Assembly: GCF_030297155.1 (NCBI RefSeq)
Contig: NZ_AP028067.1
Span: 1,302,001-1,366,000, forward strand
From: Vibrio sp. FE10
GTDB lineage: Bacteria > Pseudomonadota > Gammaproteobacteria > Enterobacterales > Vibrionaceae
Length of the DNA stretch: 64,000 nt
Direction of reading: 5' to 3'
Under the pieces are notes generated by a model. That model searched no databases. It was given only the letters and a program-made list of their open reading frames with translations, and was not told the origin of the DNA. This document shows, piece after piece, positions 28,940-37,357 of the stretch (positions are counted from its first letter, which is position 1; every line of letters starts with the position of its first letter). The translations under genes and the position numbers were made by a program.

Positions 28940-30605
28940 TCGTTAGAAAACCTTTAAAAGTAAGACGGCGATATCTGAGTTGAAGTCGGCTGACCAATAT
29001 CGCTAAAGAGAAAAAGAACAGAGGCAACAAGGCCTGCCAGATAGCATAAATTGCCGTTACCCTGCGGTCGAAACCACTGGTTAGGGCAACAGCTTCTGTG
29101 GTGATCGTGCTAATGCGACCTGCACCGAGCATTAATGTCGGCAGGTACTGAGCCAAACTCACACTGATCCCGACCGCCCAAGCGAAGGCGATAGCAGGCA
29201 GCAATATCGGCAGCTTAATGGAGTACCAACTTTGAAATGGTGATTTACCTAGGCTGAGTGAGGCTTTTATTAGGCCATCATTGAAGCTTTTCCAAGGGCC
29301 ATCTAAAGACAAGTACACAAACGGGAAGGCAAAGAATACGTGTGCCCAAATCACCCAAAACTTATAAGCGTTGCTGCCTATGTATAGGGTGGTCACTTGC
29401 ATGCCAAACAATACTGAGAGTTGAGGTATCAACATGGGAATCGCGATAATAAAGCCTGGAACTTGCCATTTGTATTTGATTCGGTATTCATGAGCCACCA
29501 GCGCGAGTAATAAAGCAACGGAAGCAGCAATAAGCCCAATCCATAAGCTTTGCCCGACGGTGCTCATGATGCCATCCCACTCAAACTCCCAAAAACGCAT
29601 GCTATAGCGACTTGGAAGTACATCAGGGAAGCGCCAACGTTGGGCAACACTCCAAATCCCCATTAGTGGGATGATCAGTAGTGATAATGTCGCAAGCACT
29701 GCGAAGACCGTTTTTCCTGGAAGGTTTGTGCCTGTTCTGCCTGAATATTGCCAAGTTCTAAAGTACTTCAGAATTGCCCATTCGATTAAACGGGCTAAGG
29801 CGATGATCAACGAAGCTAAACCGAATAAAACGATGGCGCCAGCGGCTGCTCGTGGCAATAAATTAAGGTCTGGGTCGTTAAACCATTGCCATACCAAAAC
29901 GGCAAAGGTCGGCGGGTTAGTTGGGCCAATGATCAAAGCAATATCGACAACCGACACGCTGTAAGCAAGTACGGCCAACATAGGGAAGCGAAGCTTGGTA
30001 AACCATTGTGGGAAAATACATTTCCACCAAATCTGAGAACGACTGTAGCCCAGTGAAGCACTCACCTTAGTGATACGTTCGACATCGATTTGTTGAAGTA
30101 TCGATATGCTCATCAGCAATAAGAAAGGGACTTCTTTGAGCGCCAACATGATGATGAGACCGAACGCGTATGGGTCTTTGACCAACAAAGCCAATTCAGA
30201 ACTCGCAGCCGATTCACCAAGTAAGTGATGCACGGCTCTGGCTCCAAGGCCTGTCGGGCTAAATAGAAAAGCAAAGCCAATGGCAAAAGCAACATGTGGG
30301 ATGGCAAGCATTGGCGATAGCGTTAGCTCAATCTTTCTCCAAAACTTGTTTCCCCAAGAGGCTTGAAGAATACAAAAGGTAAGAAAACAGGCGATGTAGC
30401 TGCTTGCGATGGCTGAACCTAGGCTTAAGCCAATCGAGTGCCAAGCTCCTTCCCATTGGAAGACTTGGCTAAAACCGTTGAGTGAGGGCTCCTCTAAACC
30501 TAGGGGCGGGATGAAACTCAGTGACGAAGCCACTACTCCCGCTACCCCAGGAATCGTAGGGATAATGCACACAGCTATAACAACAAAATATAGAGCGCGT
30601 AGCAT
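28905..30605 (-). CDS. ynjC: ABC transporter permease, YnjC-like (fused double permease)
   Basis: A 566-residue protein with two binding-protein-dependent permease halves in one chain and about 12 helices, as in ThiP and FbpB. EAA-type loops are KVSASLGYSRSQIWWKCIFP in the first half and KASLSLGKSPFQSWYSIKLP in the second. The ATG start is 5 bases after the ynjB stop. Position and length match E. coli YnjC (about 510 aa, slightly longer here). Confidence 0.85.
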   Translation of the reverse strand: MLRALYFVVIAVCIIPTIPGVAGVVASSLSFIPPLGLEEPSLNGFSQVFQWEGAWHSIGLSLGSAIASSYIACFLTFCILQASWGNKFWRKIELTLSPMLAIPHVAFAIGFAFLFSPTGLGARAVHHLLGESAASSELALLVKDPYAFGLIIMLALKEVPFLLLMSISILQQIDVERITKVSASLGYSRSQIWWKCIFPQWFTKLRFPMLAVLAYSVSVVDIALIIGPTNPPTFAVLVWQWFNDPDLNLLPRAAAGAIVLFGLASLIIALARLIEWAILKYFRTWQYSGRTGTNLPGKTVFAVLATLSLLIIPLMGIWSVAQRWRFPDVLPSRYSMRFWEFEWDGIMSTVGQSLWIGLIAASVALLLALVAHEYRIKYKWQVPGFIIAIPMLIPQLSVLFGMQVTTLYIGSNAYKFWVIWAHVFFAFPFVYLSLDGPWKSFNDGLIKASLSLGKSPFQSWYSIKLPILLPAIAFAWAVGISVSLAQYLPTLMLGAGRISTITTEAVALTSGFDRRVTAIYAIWQALLPLFFFSLAILVSRLQLRYRRLTFKGFLTNESAPQRPRHP

Positions 30606-30610
30606 GACGT

Positions 30611-31777
30611 TTAGTTACCGTATCGCTTAAGCCACTCTTTCTCGAGCGCGTTTTGCCAGCTTGGATGTGGTTCATCAATCGATTTAAATTGCTGGGTGTT
30701 TTTAGCGCTTCCAGTCAGGTACTTGCTGCTCAACACTGAAGGATCGCCCCAAACGTTGAGGTCGCCTTTACGCGATTGTGCTTCAGGGCTCAATAAGAAG
30801 TTGATGGTGACTTGAGCACCAGCACTTGCATTAGCATTCCAAGGAATCGCAAGGAAGTGGATGTTAGACAGAGCGCCGCTTTCTAATGCATACGCTTTGG
30901 TAGTTTCCGCTAAACGGCCGCTTGCTTGTGCTGAATACACAGAGTTTGGATTGAATGTAATCGCTAAATCGAGCTGACCATCATCCAGAAGTTGGATGCT
31001 TTCAGATGTGCCTGCTGGGAATTGTTTGCCACCGCGCCACGCCACTTTATGGAATTTATCTAGGTAAGCCCAAAGTGGTGCCGTAACTTCTTGGAAGTTG
31101 TCTTCTGAAACCGGCTTAGCAAGTGCAGGGTTGTTGTCTGTGAGCTCAATCAGTAGAGACTTGACGAAGCTGGTGCCGTGAAATTCAGGTGGGCGAGGGT
31201 AGCTTAAGCGATTCGGGAAAGCTTGAGCGTAGCTCAACATCTCTGAGAAAGATTGTGGTGGATTGTGCAGTGTCTCTTGGTCATGGATGAACACAAGTTG
31301 TCCAACGCCCCATGGTGCTTCTAGGCCTTCTGTCGGTTCAGAGAAGTCGACATCAATAGGTAAAGATTTATCAACGTACTGCCAGTTTGGAAGTGATTCT
31401 GTGAATGGTCCAAACAACAGCGCGTTGTCTTTCATCGAACGGAAGTTTTCACCATTGATCCAGACGATATCGACACTGCCTTCTGTGTTCTTACCAGCCG
31501 CCTTTTCTGCAAGTAAGCGAGTGGTGGTTTCGGCAATATCAGTGACTTTGACATGCTTTAAGGTAACACCGTAGTCACTCTGTAACTTCTTGCCTGCCCA
31601 TTGTAGGTAACGATTGATCTCTTGGCTTCCGCCCCAAGCGTGAAAGTAGACAGTTTCTCCCTCTGCCTGCTGTTCAATTTGGTTCCAGCTATCGGTTGAT
31701 GTTGCTTCATCAGCATAAATGGTTGCGCTGTATGCAACGGTTGCCATGATTCCTAACGTACTTACTATCTTGTTCAT
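30611..31777 (-). CDS. ynjB: ABC transporter substrate-binding protein, YnjB-like
   Basis: Periplasmic binding protein of the YnjBCD system, 388 residues. The signal peptide is MNKIVSTLGIMATVAYSATIYA. The mature part begins near ADEATSTDSW and contains YFHAWGGSQEINRYLQWAG. YnjB proteins share the pattern of a HxWGG element and a late LAIPWNANA segment. I use ATG at 31777 with GGAAAAG just upstream. Longer starts at 31789 and 31813 have no better site. A MITE-like element ends 53 bp upstream, so the promoter is either short or lies inside the element. Confidence 0.85.
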   Translation of the reverse strand: MNKIVSTLGIMATVAYSATIYADEATSTDSWNQIEQQAEGETVYFHAWGGSQEINRYLQWAGKKLQSDYGVTLKHVKVTDIAETTTRLLAEKAAGKNTEGSVDIVWINGENFRSMKDNALLFGPFTESLPNWQYVDKSLPIDVDFSEPTEGLEAPWGVGQLVFIHDQETLHNPPQSFSEMLSYAQAFPNRLSYPRPPEFHGTSFVKSLLIELTDNNPALAKPVSEDNFQEVTAPLWAYLDKFHKVAWRGGKQFPAGTSESIQLLDDGQLDLAITFNPNSVYSAQASGRLAETTKAYALESGALSNIHFLAIPWNANASAGAQVTINFLLSPEAQSRKGDLNVWGDPSVLSSKYLTGSAKNTQQFKSIDEPHPSWQNALEKEWLKRYGN

Positions 31778-31830
31778 AAACTTTTCCATTTGGTAGTGAA
31801 CGGGCAAGAGCATTGTATTTTCGAGCTCCC

Positions 31831-32098
31831 TAGGGCGTGTTGACCTTTCCAGGTTAAATTTTGTTCGAGCTAAAAGCGTTTTAATCGCGGCGAGGGGGAA
31901 GTAGCCTAGTCATTCTAAGCAAATCTCCCTCAACAAAGAGTAAAACGCTTTTAGCTGAACCCTTCGGGCAGCGTTTGCTGGTCATTTCTACTACGTTATC
32001 GGCTTCTCATGTAGGCTAGCTACACATCGAAGCCTCTGCCTTGTATAAATACCCAGCAACTCGCTGCAAAAATCAGCTCGAAAGATCAACACGCCCTA
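31831..32098. mobile_element. MITE-like element with nested inverted repeats
   Basis: This 268-bp stretch has ends TAGGGCGTGTTGACCTTTC and GAAAGATCAACACGCCCTA, which are inverted copies with one mismatch. The terminal TA on both sides fits a TA target duplication. Inside is a perfect 16-bp inverted repeat, AGCTAAAAGCGTTTTA at 31868 and TAAAACGCTTTTAGCT at 31941. A second hairpin lies at 32001-32034 (GGCTTCTCATGTAG paired with CTACACATCGAAGCC). No protein is encoded. I infer a non-autonomous transposon moved in trans. Its ends do not match the IS630 copy in this window. The rest of the 31778-32303 gap shows no gene. Confidence 0.7.
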
Positions 32099-32303
32099 TA
32101 GTTATTCTATCTGTTTCTGAAATAATTTCTAATTCAATAGTAAATTCAATCAATTACTAGGAGCCTCTGCCATCCTAGCAACAGACCGTTAAAGCGGTGA
32201 ATTAATTGCACCTAAATGAGGTTTTTTTGATATTAATTGGAGGTTGGTACGAAAAGCGGGCGATAAGTGGTGTTTTGAATGCAATAGGCTGTCGAGTAAG
32301 AAA

Positions 32304-32331
32304 TAAAAAAGGAGCCATTAAGGCTCCTTTA
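32304..32331 (-). terminator. Terminator of the META-domain lipoprotein gene
   Basis: On the minus strand, AAAGGAGCC, TTAAT, GGCTCCTTT is followed by TTTATT. It lies 26 bp after the stop of the gene at 32357. Confidence 0.85.
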
Positions 32332-32356
32332 ATCAATATCTGTTTTCAATGACGGA

Positions 32357-32803
32357 TTAGTTTACCCAGTCACGAATTGTGTACGTTAGTGTGTGTACAT
32401 CGTTTTTTAGTACTAGCGTATCGTTTGTTAGGGTTACGTCGCTCCACTCGCTTAGAGTAGCTGAAACCGATTGTTCGATTTCCATTGCTGAACCGTGACA
32501 CATTTTCATTGTCATGCCCATTTGCTTGATACGGAATTGACCATCTTTCAATTCGCCCTGACCAAAGAAGTTGTTACAACCAGCCATGCCGTTTGCAGTC
32601 AGCTTTTCGCCGATCTCTAGACGAGGAGTCGCTTGTTGCTCGCTTTTCTCAATGTCCTTGCCATCAATTTGCGCAAGTTCCCAATTATGGTGCTGTAGAT
32701 CGGTTGGCGTTACTTGCATCGCGTTATCACCTGTTGTTGTGCATGCTGCTAACATCATAGGTAAAGCGGCTACTGCTAGTAATTTTTTTGAACTAAACTT
32801 CAT
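32357..32803 (-). CDS. META-domain lipoprotein, HslJ-like
   Basis: A small outer-membrane-type lipoprotein of 148 residues. The signal MKFSSKKLLAVAALPMMLAAC ends in lipobox LAAC. The META domain is recognisable in HHNWELAQIDGKDI, NGMAGCNNFFGQGEL, and GMTMKMCHGSAMEIEQ. HslJ of E. coli is linked to novobiocin resistance and heat shock, but the role here is unknown. The ATG at 32803 begins the lipoprotein signal; a frame opening 20 codons earlier adds no sensible sequence. An independent terminator follows. Confidence 0.85.
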   Translation of the reverse strand: MKFSSKKLLAVAALPMMLAACTTTGDNAMQVTPTDLQHHNWELAQIDGKDIEKSEQQATPRLEIGEKLTANGMAGCNNFFGQGELKDGQFRIKQMGMTMKMCHGSAMEIEQSVSATLSEWSDVTLTNDTLVLKNDVHTLTYTIRDWVN

Positions 32804-32993
32804 ATTATAAGGCTCCAAAGGAAAGAACGAAGTTACTGAATATATGTAACTTGATGGGTTCAAAGTATAGTTTACAAAACACTATATGTGTCAGTATAAG
32901 GTCATAGTTTAGTATGGATTTAATCGGTCTGGCGACAAATTAATCGCTTATTTTTGAATTAGTAAGCTTAATTTCGATGTGTAAGGAGACAGG

Positions 32994-33254
32994 GTGGAGC
33001 AGTTAGAGTTTTTCCAAGTTCCAAGCCCTTGTGTTGGGGTTTGCTCAAGCGATGAAAAAGGCTATTGCCATGGCTGTATGCGCAAAAGAGAAGAGCGCTT
33101 TAATTGGATGTCGATGACATCTGCGGAGCAGTTACATGTCATAAAATTATGCCGTCAGCGCTATAGAAGAAAAATAACGAAGCAAAACAACTTGGTTGGT
33201 AAGCCTGAAGAAGAAGAGGGAAACACAAGTCCCCAAAGAGATCTTTTCGGCTAA
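32994..33254 (+). CDS. DUF1289 family protein
   Basis: An 86-residue cytoplasmic protein of the DUF1289 family. The four-cysteine pattern CVGVCSSDEKGYCHGCMR near residue 13 may bind metal. It is followed by the conserved W-x-x-M stretch and LCRQRYRR. The start is GTG with AAGGAG eight bases upstream. The C-terminus is charged and diverges from other members. Function is unknown. A 55-residue gene follows 109 bp later, whose C-terminus resembles the second half of this domain. Confidence 0.85.
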   Translation: MEQLEFFQVPSPCVGVCSSDEKGYCHGCMRKREERFNWMSMTSAEQLHVIKLCRQRYRRKITKQNNLVGKPEEEEGNTSPQRDLFG

Positions 33255-33363
33255 ACAATAACTATTGAGTTTTTATTTAACTCCGAAGTAACTATTACTT
33301 TACATAATGGTTGGGGTGTAATATTAAGGTAGGTACCTTTGTACCAGAAGGAGTGGTGTCGGT

Positions 33364-33531
33364 ATGAATAAAAAGGACGTGAAAATCAAAAAAAAGCCAG
33401 TCAAAGCACTGGATAAAAAACCTATCGGGGCGAAAGATGACCCTGAAGAGAGCCCGCGTGATTGGCATTCGATGTCAGAAGAAGAGCGAATGGAAATCCT
33501 TTCTCACCTTTCAGACATGCCTTTTCAATAA
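33364..33531 (+). CDS. Small Lys-rich hypothetical protein (55 aa)
   Basis: A short gene with a good ribosome site (AGAAGGAG ten bases before the ATG). The N-terminal half is lysine-rich (MNKKDVKIKKKPVKAL). The C-terminal half, SPRDWHSMSEEERMEILSHL, resembles the W-x-x-M-[ST]-x-x-[EQ] helix of DUF1289 but has no cysteines. A hairpin (GGTAC, CTTT, GTACC) lies just before the ribosome site. It is likely real on the basis of start signals and composition, with unknown function. Confidence 0.6.
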   Translation: MNKKDVKIKKKPVKALDKKPIGAKDDPEESPRDWHSMSEEERMEILSHLSDMPFQ

Positions 33532-33604
33532 CATCACTGGTTCATCAGAGACTTTCTTAATAGCCACATTTTCTCAAGCTAACAGGTTCTAGATGAACGT
33601 CTTC

Positions 33605-33907
33605 TTAAACAAACATATGATTCGCTTTCGTTACACCACGATGGTATGTGCAAAATGTATCATCGGCCTCGGTGGTTTTACTATGAATCTTAATGTTGGT
33701 TATGACTTCGACAGCCCCTGCATCGTAACAAGCTTGCTCAGCCTTTTTAACGATATCGAGTAATTGGTTGAGCTCACCCTTCATTGTGGTTTCCATCGCA
33801 CCAATTTGAAACGGAACATCGGCTGCTTTTACTACTTCAATCGCTTTATCAACCACTTCGAAATTGTTGCCTTCTTTAACGCGAGGGATAACTTGGAAGG
33901 CAACCAT
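33605..33907 (-). CDS. Thiamine-binding protein, MTH1187/YkoF-like (DUF77)
   Basis: A roughly 100-residue ferredoxin-like-fold protein of the family that binds thiamine or hydroxymethylpyrimidine. The sequence runs MVAFQVIPRVKEGNNFEVVD, with VPFQIGAMETTMKGELNQLL and a C-terminal VITNIKIHSKTT strand. I prefer the ATG at 33907, where the conserved domain starts, over a TTG 15 codons earlier that adds a charged tail. Whether it works with the Ynj transporter two kilobases away is only speculative. It is transcribed alone. Confidence 0.75.
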   Translation of the reverse strand: MVAFQVIPRVKEGNNFEVVDKAIEVVKAADVPFQIGAMETTMKGELNQLLDIVKKAEQACYDAGAVEVITNIKIHSKTTEADDTFCTYHRGVTKANHMFV

Positions 33908-34031
33908 CACTTCTTTTTCTCTTTTTAACTCAGACACTTTCTGCTTACTCAATGAAGGGAAATTGTTGCAGATAATAGGTTAATGCGGAGATAAATTCTA
34001 CAGCGGTTATGCTGGCTTATGAGCTTATAGC

Positions 34032-34253
34032 CTACTTGCTACCCCAGTGGTCGCTAACCCAACCGCCTATGTGCTCATCGAAATGACTACCACTGAACCT
34101 GTGGTTGCGTTCAACAGAACAGTCACTCTCGTCTTTGTTATCTATTAGGTTTTGTATGTAGTTTGCCATCGGGTCATTGGAACACTGACGATCTCGGCGA
34201 GTTGCCACTTCCTTAATCAGTTGCAATCGATATGTAGAGCTAGCACGTTTCAT
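34032..34253 (-). CDS. Small hypothetical protein (73 aa)
   Basis: A 73-residue protein with a near-perfect ribosome site (AGGAGG eight bases before the ATG), so it is probably expressed. The N-terminus is basic (MKRASSTYRLQLIKEVATRR). The middle contains CSNDPMANYIQNLID and the end HIGGWVSDHWGSK. It has no signal peptide or membrane helix. I recognise no family. Confidence 0.6.
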   Translation of the reverse strand: MKRASSTYRLQLIKEVATRRDRQCSNDPMANYIQNLIDNKDESDCSVERNHRFSGSHFDEHIGGWVSDHWGSK

Positions 34254-34445
34254 TTCAATGACCTCCTGTTTTAGACACTAATAGAAAAATCTAGTTGCCA
34301 GATATAGGGGCGTCAACGTGATCAGAAAGTATTTTTTTTGAGCAACCAAGAATCAATACGTTGGCATCATAATTCATAAAAGTGTCATGTAACTTGGCGT
34401 GATTAAGCGGTCTTTTTCAGGTTTAGCTGGCAGTTTTTCTTTGAA

Positions 34446-34471
34446 TAAAAAAGCCCAGTTAATACTGGGCT
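34446..34471 (-). terminator. Terminator of the DEAD-box helicase gene
   Basis: On the minus strand, AGCCCAGT, loop, ACTGGGCT is followed by TTTTTTATT, 34 bp after the helicase stop. Confidence 0.88.
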
Positions 34472-34504
34472 AATCGATTTTCTATGGTTATTTTGAAGAA
34501 CTGG

Positions 34505-35743
34505 TTATTTCGAAGAGTTTGGCTTGCTCTTAAATTGCTTAACACTCTTCTTTTTTGCCGTTCTGCGATTGGCCATTTTGTCCTTTGGTGGACGTTTTCT
34601 CGCTGTTGCTTCAGAGGCGGGTTTATCCGTTACTGGAAAACCGTCTAATGACTGCAACGGAAGAGCTTTGTTAGTCAAAGAACGAATTGCGTCTAAATAC
34701 TCAGTTTCACCGTGGCTCACAAGGGAAATTGCGAACCCAGTGCTTCCTGCTCTGGCTGTGCGCCCGACACGGTGTACGTAAGTCGCAGAGTGAGATGGCA
34801 AGTCAAAGTTAATCACGACAGGCAGTTGGTCTATATGTATGCCTCGAGCCATCACATCAGTTGCGATTAACACTCGTGTTTCACCATTTTTGAAACTTTC
34901 TAATGCTTGCGTTCTTTCTTCTTGGCTTTTGTTGCCGTGCAAAGCACTTACGCTAATTTTCGCTTTATTCAGTCGCTTGGTGAGCGCGTCAGCATTGTCT
35001 TTGGCACTGATGAAAACCAGTACTTGTGGCCACTGATGTTGGTTCAGTAATGCTATCAGTGCTTGAGGTTTGCTTCCCTTATTCACTAGATAGAGCGTTT
35101 CTTCAATGGCTGAAACGACACTGTTCTCTTGATGCGTCGAGACCTTTACTGGATTAATAAGAAGCGCCTCAGCCTGACTGACCAGCTCTTTTGGTAACGT
35201 AGCTGAAAACAGCAGTGTTTGATGTTTTTTAGGAAGAGCAGAAATAATGGTTTGAATATCCGGCCAAAACCCCATGTCGAGTAAACGGTCTGCCTCATCA
35301 AGAACCAAGGACTCGCATTGGCTTAGCACTAGCTTGTTCTCTTGAATAACTGCAAGTAGGCGACCAGGAGTTGCGATCACGAGTTGTGGCTTTTCTAACA
35401 ATTGCTGTTGCTGATCATCGATATCAACTCCACCAGTCAATGTCACCGTTTTGATATCAAGTGCGGTTGCGATGGGTTCTAGAGCTTTGGCTACTTGAGA
35501 GGCAAGTTCACGGGTTGGAACAATGATGATCGCTTGCAGTTCGTGAATTGCCGCATTGATGTTATTTAACAGAGGTAAGCCAAACGCCAATGTTTTCCCG
35601 CTGCCTGTTTGGGCTAAGGCGAGAACGTCTTTACCTGAAACAATGTGGGGAATAGCCGATTGCTGCACCTCTGTAGGAGTCTGGAGTTGGTCGGGGATCG
35701 CAGCAAGAGTTTGAGCGTTTAGGGTTAGGCTATCAAATGACAT
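34505..35743 (-). CDS. DEAD-box ATP-dependent RNA helicase, RhlE-like
   Basis: Unwinds RNA in ribosome assembly or mRNA turnover. The 412-residue protein shows all core motifs: AQTGSGKT (I), PTRELA (Ia), TPGR (Ib), DEAD in LVLDEADRLLDMGF (II), SAT (III), and HRVGRTAR (VI). The tail is basic (RKRPPKDKMANRRTAKKKS). The Q-motif region LQTPTEVQQSAIP is present. I use ATG at 35743 (MSFDSLTLN). A TTG six codons upstream has no ribosome site. It belongs to the RhlE/SrmB group, and no finer assignment is safe. Confidence 0.88.
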   Translation of the reverse strand: MSFDSLTLNAQTLAAIPDQLQTPTEVQQSAIPHIVSGKDVLALAQTGSGKTLAFGLPLLNNINAAIHELQAIIIVPTRELASQVAKALEPIATALDIKTVTLTGGVDIDDQQQQLLEKPQLVIATPGRLLAVIQENKLVLSQCESLVLDEADRLLDMGFWPDIQTIISALPKKHQTLLFSATLPKELVSQAEALLINPVKVSTHQENSVVSAIEETLYLVNKGSKPQALIALLNQHQWPQVLVFISAKDNADALTKRLNKAKISVSALHGNKSQEERTQALESFKNGETRVLIATDVMARGIHIDQLPVVINFDLPSHSATYVHRVGRTARAGSTGFAISLVSHGETEYLDAIRSLTNKALPLQSLDGFPVTDKPASEATARKRPPKDKMANRRTAKKKSVKQFKSKPNSSK

Positions 35744-36001
35744 AAATGAACCAAGTATCAAAAGGGAGGTGGAGTCTAACAGGGCTATAAATGTTAGAGA
35801 ATGAGTTTTGCAGCGTTACAGGATAAACAGGTGAATTATACACGTTAATTTTATGTGTTATCCATATAAGCGAACTAAGACAAGCGAGCTGAGCATAAGC
35901 TAATAAACGTTTGGCATATTGTAATGGTGTTGAATGGACGTACAATACCCGCCCTAAAACGATCGAGAATGATTAGGAAGCGATAAGGAAATGAAAGCGA
36001 A

Positions 36002-36628
36002 ATGAGTTGGGAAAGTATCTGGCTGTTTATTGTCATCGTGTTTTTTATTGCCATTATTCCAGGCCCAAACGCTCTGTTGGTATTGAGCACGGCTTTAACC
36101 CAAAGAAAGCTGTTTGCGTTTATTAACGTGTTGGGTGTGTCATGCGGGTTCTTTTTTCATGCGTTCGTTTCTGCGAATGGCATGAGCTTACTGTTATCTC
36201 AGACCCCAATGGCGTTTGAAGGTCTTAAGTGGATGGGCGTCTTGTACTTAGTCTGGCTCGGTTATAATCACTTTCGAGCGGCACTGCGTGCTCAAGAAGG
36301 CGTGCTTGCTGTGGTAAGTGCATCGGGAAGTAAGCTTTATCATCAATTTGTGAAAGGGTTATTGACCAACTTACTCAACCCTAAAATTGTCCTGTTTTAC
36401 CTTTCAATATTCCCTCAGTTTGTTTCTACGGACAACATTGTATCCGACAGCTTAATGTTGGGCGCGATACAGGCGACAGTGGTTGCTACCTGGTTTTTGG
36501 TTGTCATTTTGATGGCTGATACGTTTAAGAGGTTATTGACTCAAAAGCGCACTTCTCAATGGATGAACATTGTGTGCGGGTTGTTGTTTGTTGGCTTCAG
36601 TATTCAATTGGCGTTGTTTCAGCTTTAG
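36002..36628 (+). CDS. LysE/RhtB family amino-acid exporter
   Basis: An inner-membrane exporter of 208 residues with about six helices. It shows the LysE/RhtB start FIVIVFFIAIIPGPNALLVL and the middle GLLTNLLNPKIVLFYLSIFP, both family hallmarks. Relatives export threonine, homoserine lactone or leucine. The substrate here is not evident. The gene stands alone, with the start preceded by AAGGAAATGAAAGCGAA. Confidence 0.88.
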   Translation: MSWESIWLFIVIVFFIAIIPGPNALLVLSTALTQRKLFAFINVLGVSCGFFFHAFVSANGMSLLLSQTPMAFEGLKWMGVLYLVWLGYNHFRAALRAQEGVLAVVSASGSKLYHQFVKGLLTNLLNPKIVLFYLSIFPQFVSTDNIVSDSLMLGAIQATVVATWFLVVILMADTFKRLLTQKRTSQWMNIVCGLLFVGFSIQLALFQL

Positions 36629-36846
36629 TATTCATCGCTAACAATCGAGCTCCTGACATATCCGACTCACATCTCACTTTTTACTGAATGCTCAGCAATC
36701 CTTGTTTCTCTGCATAAATCTCTAAAGCATTAGCTCGTAAAGTCGATATAATAATCAGCTATCAATTTGGTGAATGTGTTCGTTCAAAATCCAATTGAAG
36801 CTAAAAGCTATTGCTTGACCGAATAAACAGAGACAGGGAGTCACAG

Positions 36847-37203
36847 ATGAGTGAAGAGTCATTCACCCAGAAACGCAAATATTATCGCTTGAAGTACCCA
36901 AAAAAGGCACGTCCACTGATGCGAATTAAGGATGAGCTTTTTCATGTCAGTGAAGTGTCTGAAAAGGGTGTGCGCTTGATGATGCGTAACATCATTCCTG
37001 TTTATCGAGGCTTCTCAATGGCGGGCAGCTTAAGACTGCATGATAACAACACTATTGATATAAGTGGTGCAGTGCTGCGACAAGAAGGTGATGAAGTGAT
37101 TGTTCAGTTGTTACAAGGGCCAAGCTTCAAAGATATGGTGTCAGAACAAAGACACATTAGGCAAAGATACCCAGTATTTTTTGCTAGCCTCAGAGTGGCA
37201 TAG
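36847..37203 (+). CDS. PilZ-domain protein
   Basis: A 118-residue cytoplasmic protein with a single PilZ-like domain, the usual c-di-GMP receptor. The RxxxR element is RKYYR near residue 9, and the second motif VSEVSEKGVRLMM (D/N-x-S-x-x-G type) follows. The second motif has Glu in place of the usual Asp/Asn, so binding of c-di-GMP is likely but not certain. The ATG is eight bases after GGGAG; the upstream frame opening at 36811 is not supported. Confidence 0.8.
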   Translation: MSEESFTQKRKYYRLKYPKKARPLMRIKDELFHVSEVSEKGVRLMMRNIIPVYRGFSMAGSLRLHDNNTIDISGAVLRQEGDEVIVQLLQGPSFKDMVSEQRHIRQRYPVFFASLRVA

Positions 37204-37258
37204 AGAGCTATTAAAGTTAGATACCTTAAAGCTAGATTCACTCATCAAAGCCGATATT

Positions 37259-37293
37259 AAAAAGCCCAGCACTTTCACAAGTGCTGGGCTTTG
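37259..37293 (-). terminator. Strong terminator hairpin, mainly for the carboxypeptidase gene
   Basis: AAAGCCCAGCACTT, loop TCAC, AAGTGCTGGGCTTT. The minus-strand side is followed by TTTTTAA, so it ends the M14 gene. It could also stop plus-strand transcription of the PilZ gene. Confidence 0.85.
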
Positions 37294-37357
37294 CTATATG
37301 TGTAAGCAAACTAACTATACGGACAAACTAAGGCGCTTAGTCTGTCTATGGTTCGTT

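Noticed and set aside
31831..32098. Small RNA gene or riboswitch before ynjB
   Set aside because: The hairpins are nested inside terminal inverted repeats with flanking TA, which fits a mobile repeat better. It matches no known riboswitch pattern.
34254..34445. Possible small gene or RNA between the 73-aa gene and the helicase terminator
   Set aside because: No frame with a ribosome site and no clear hairpin with T-tract of its own was found.
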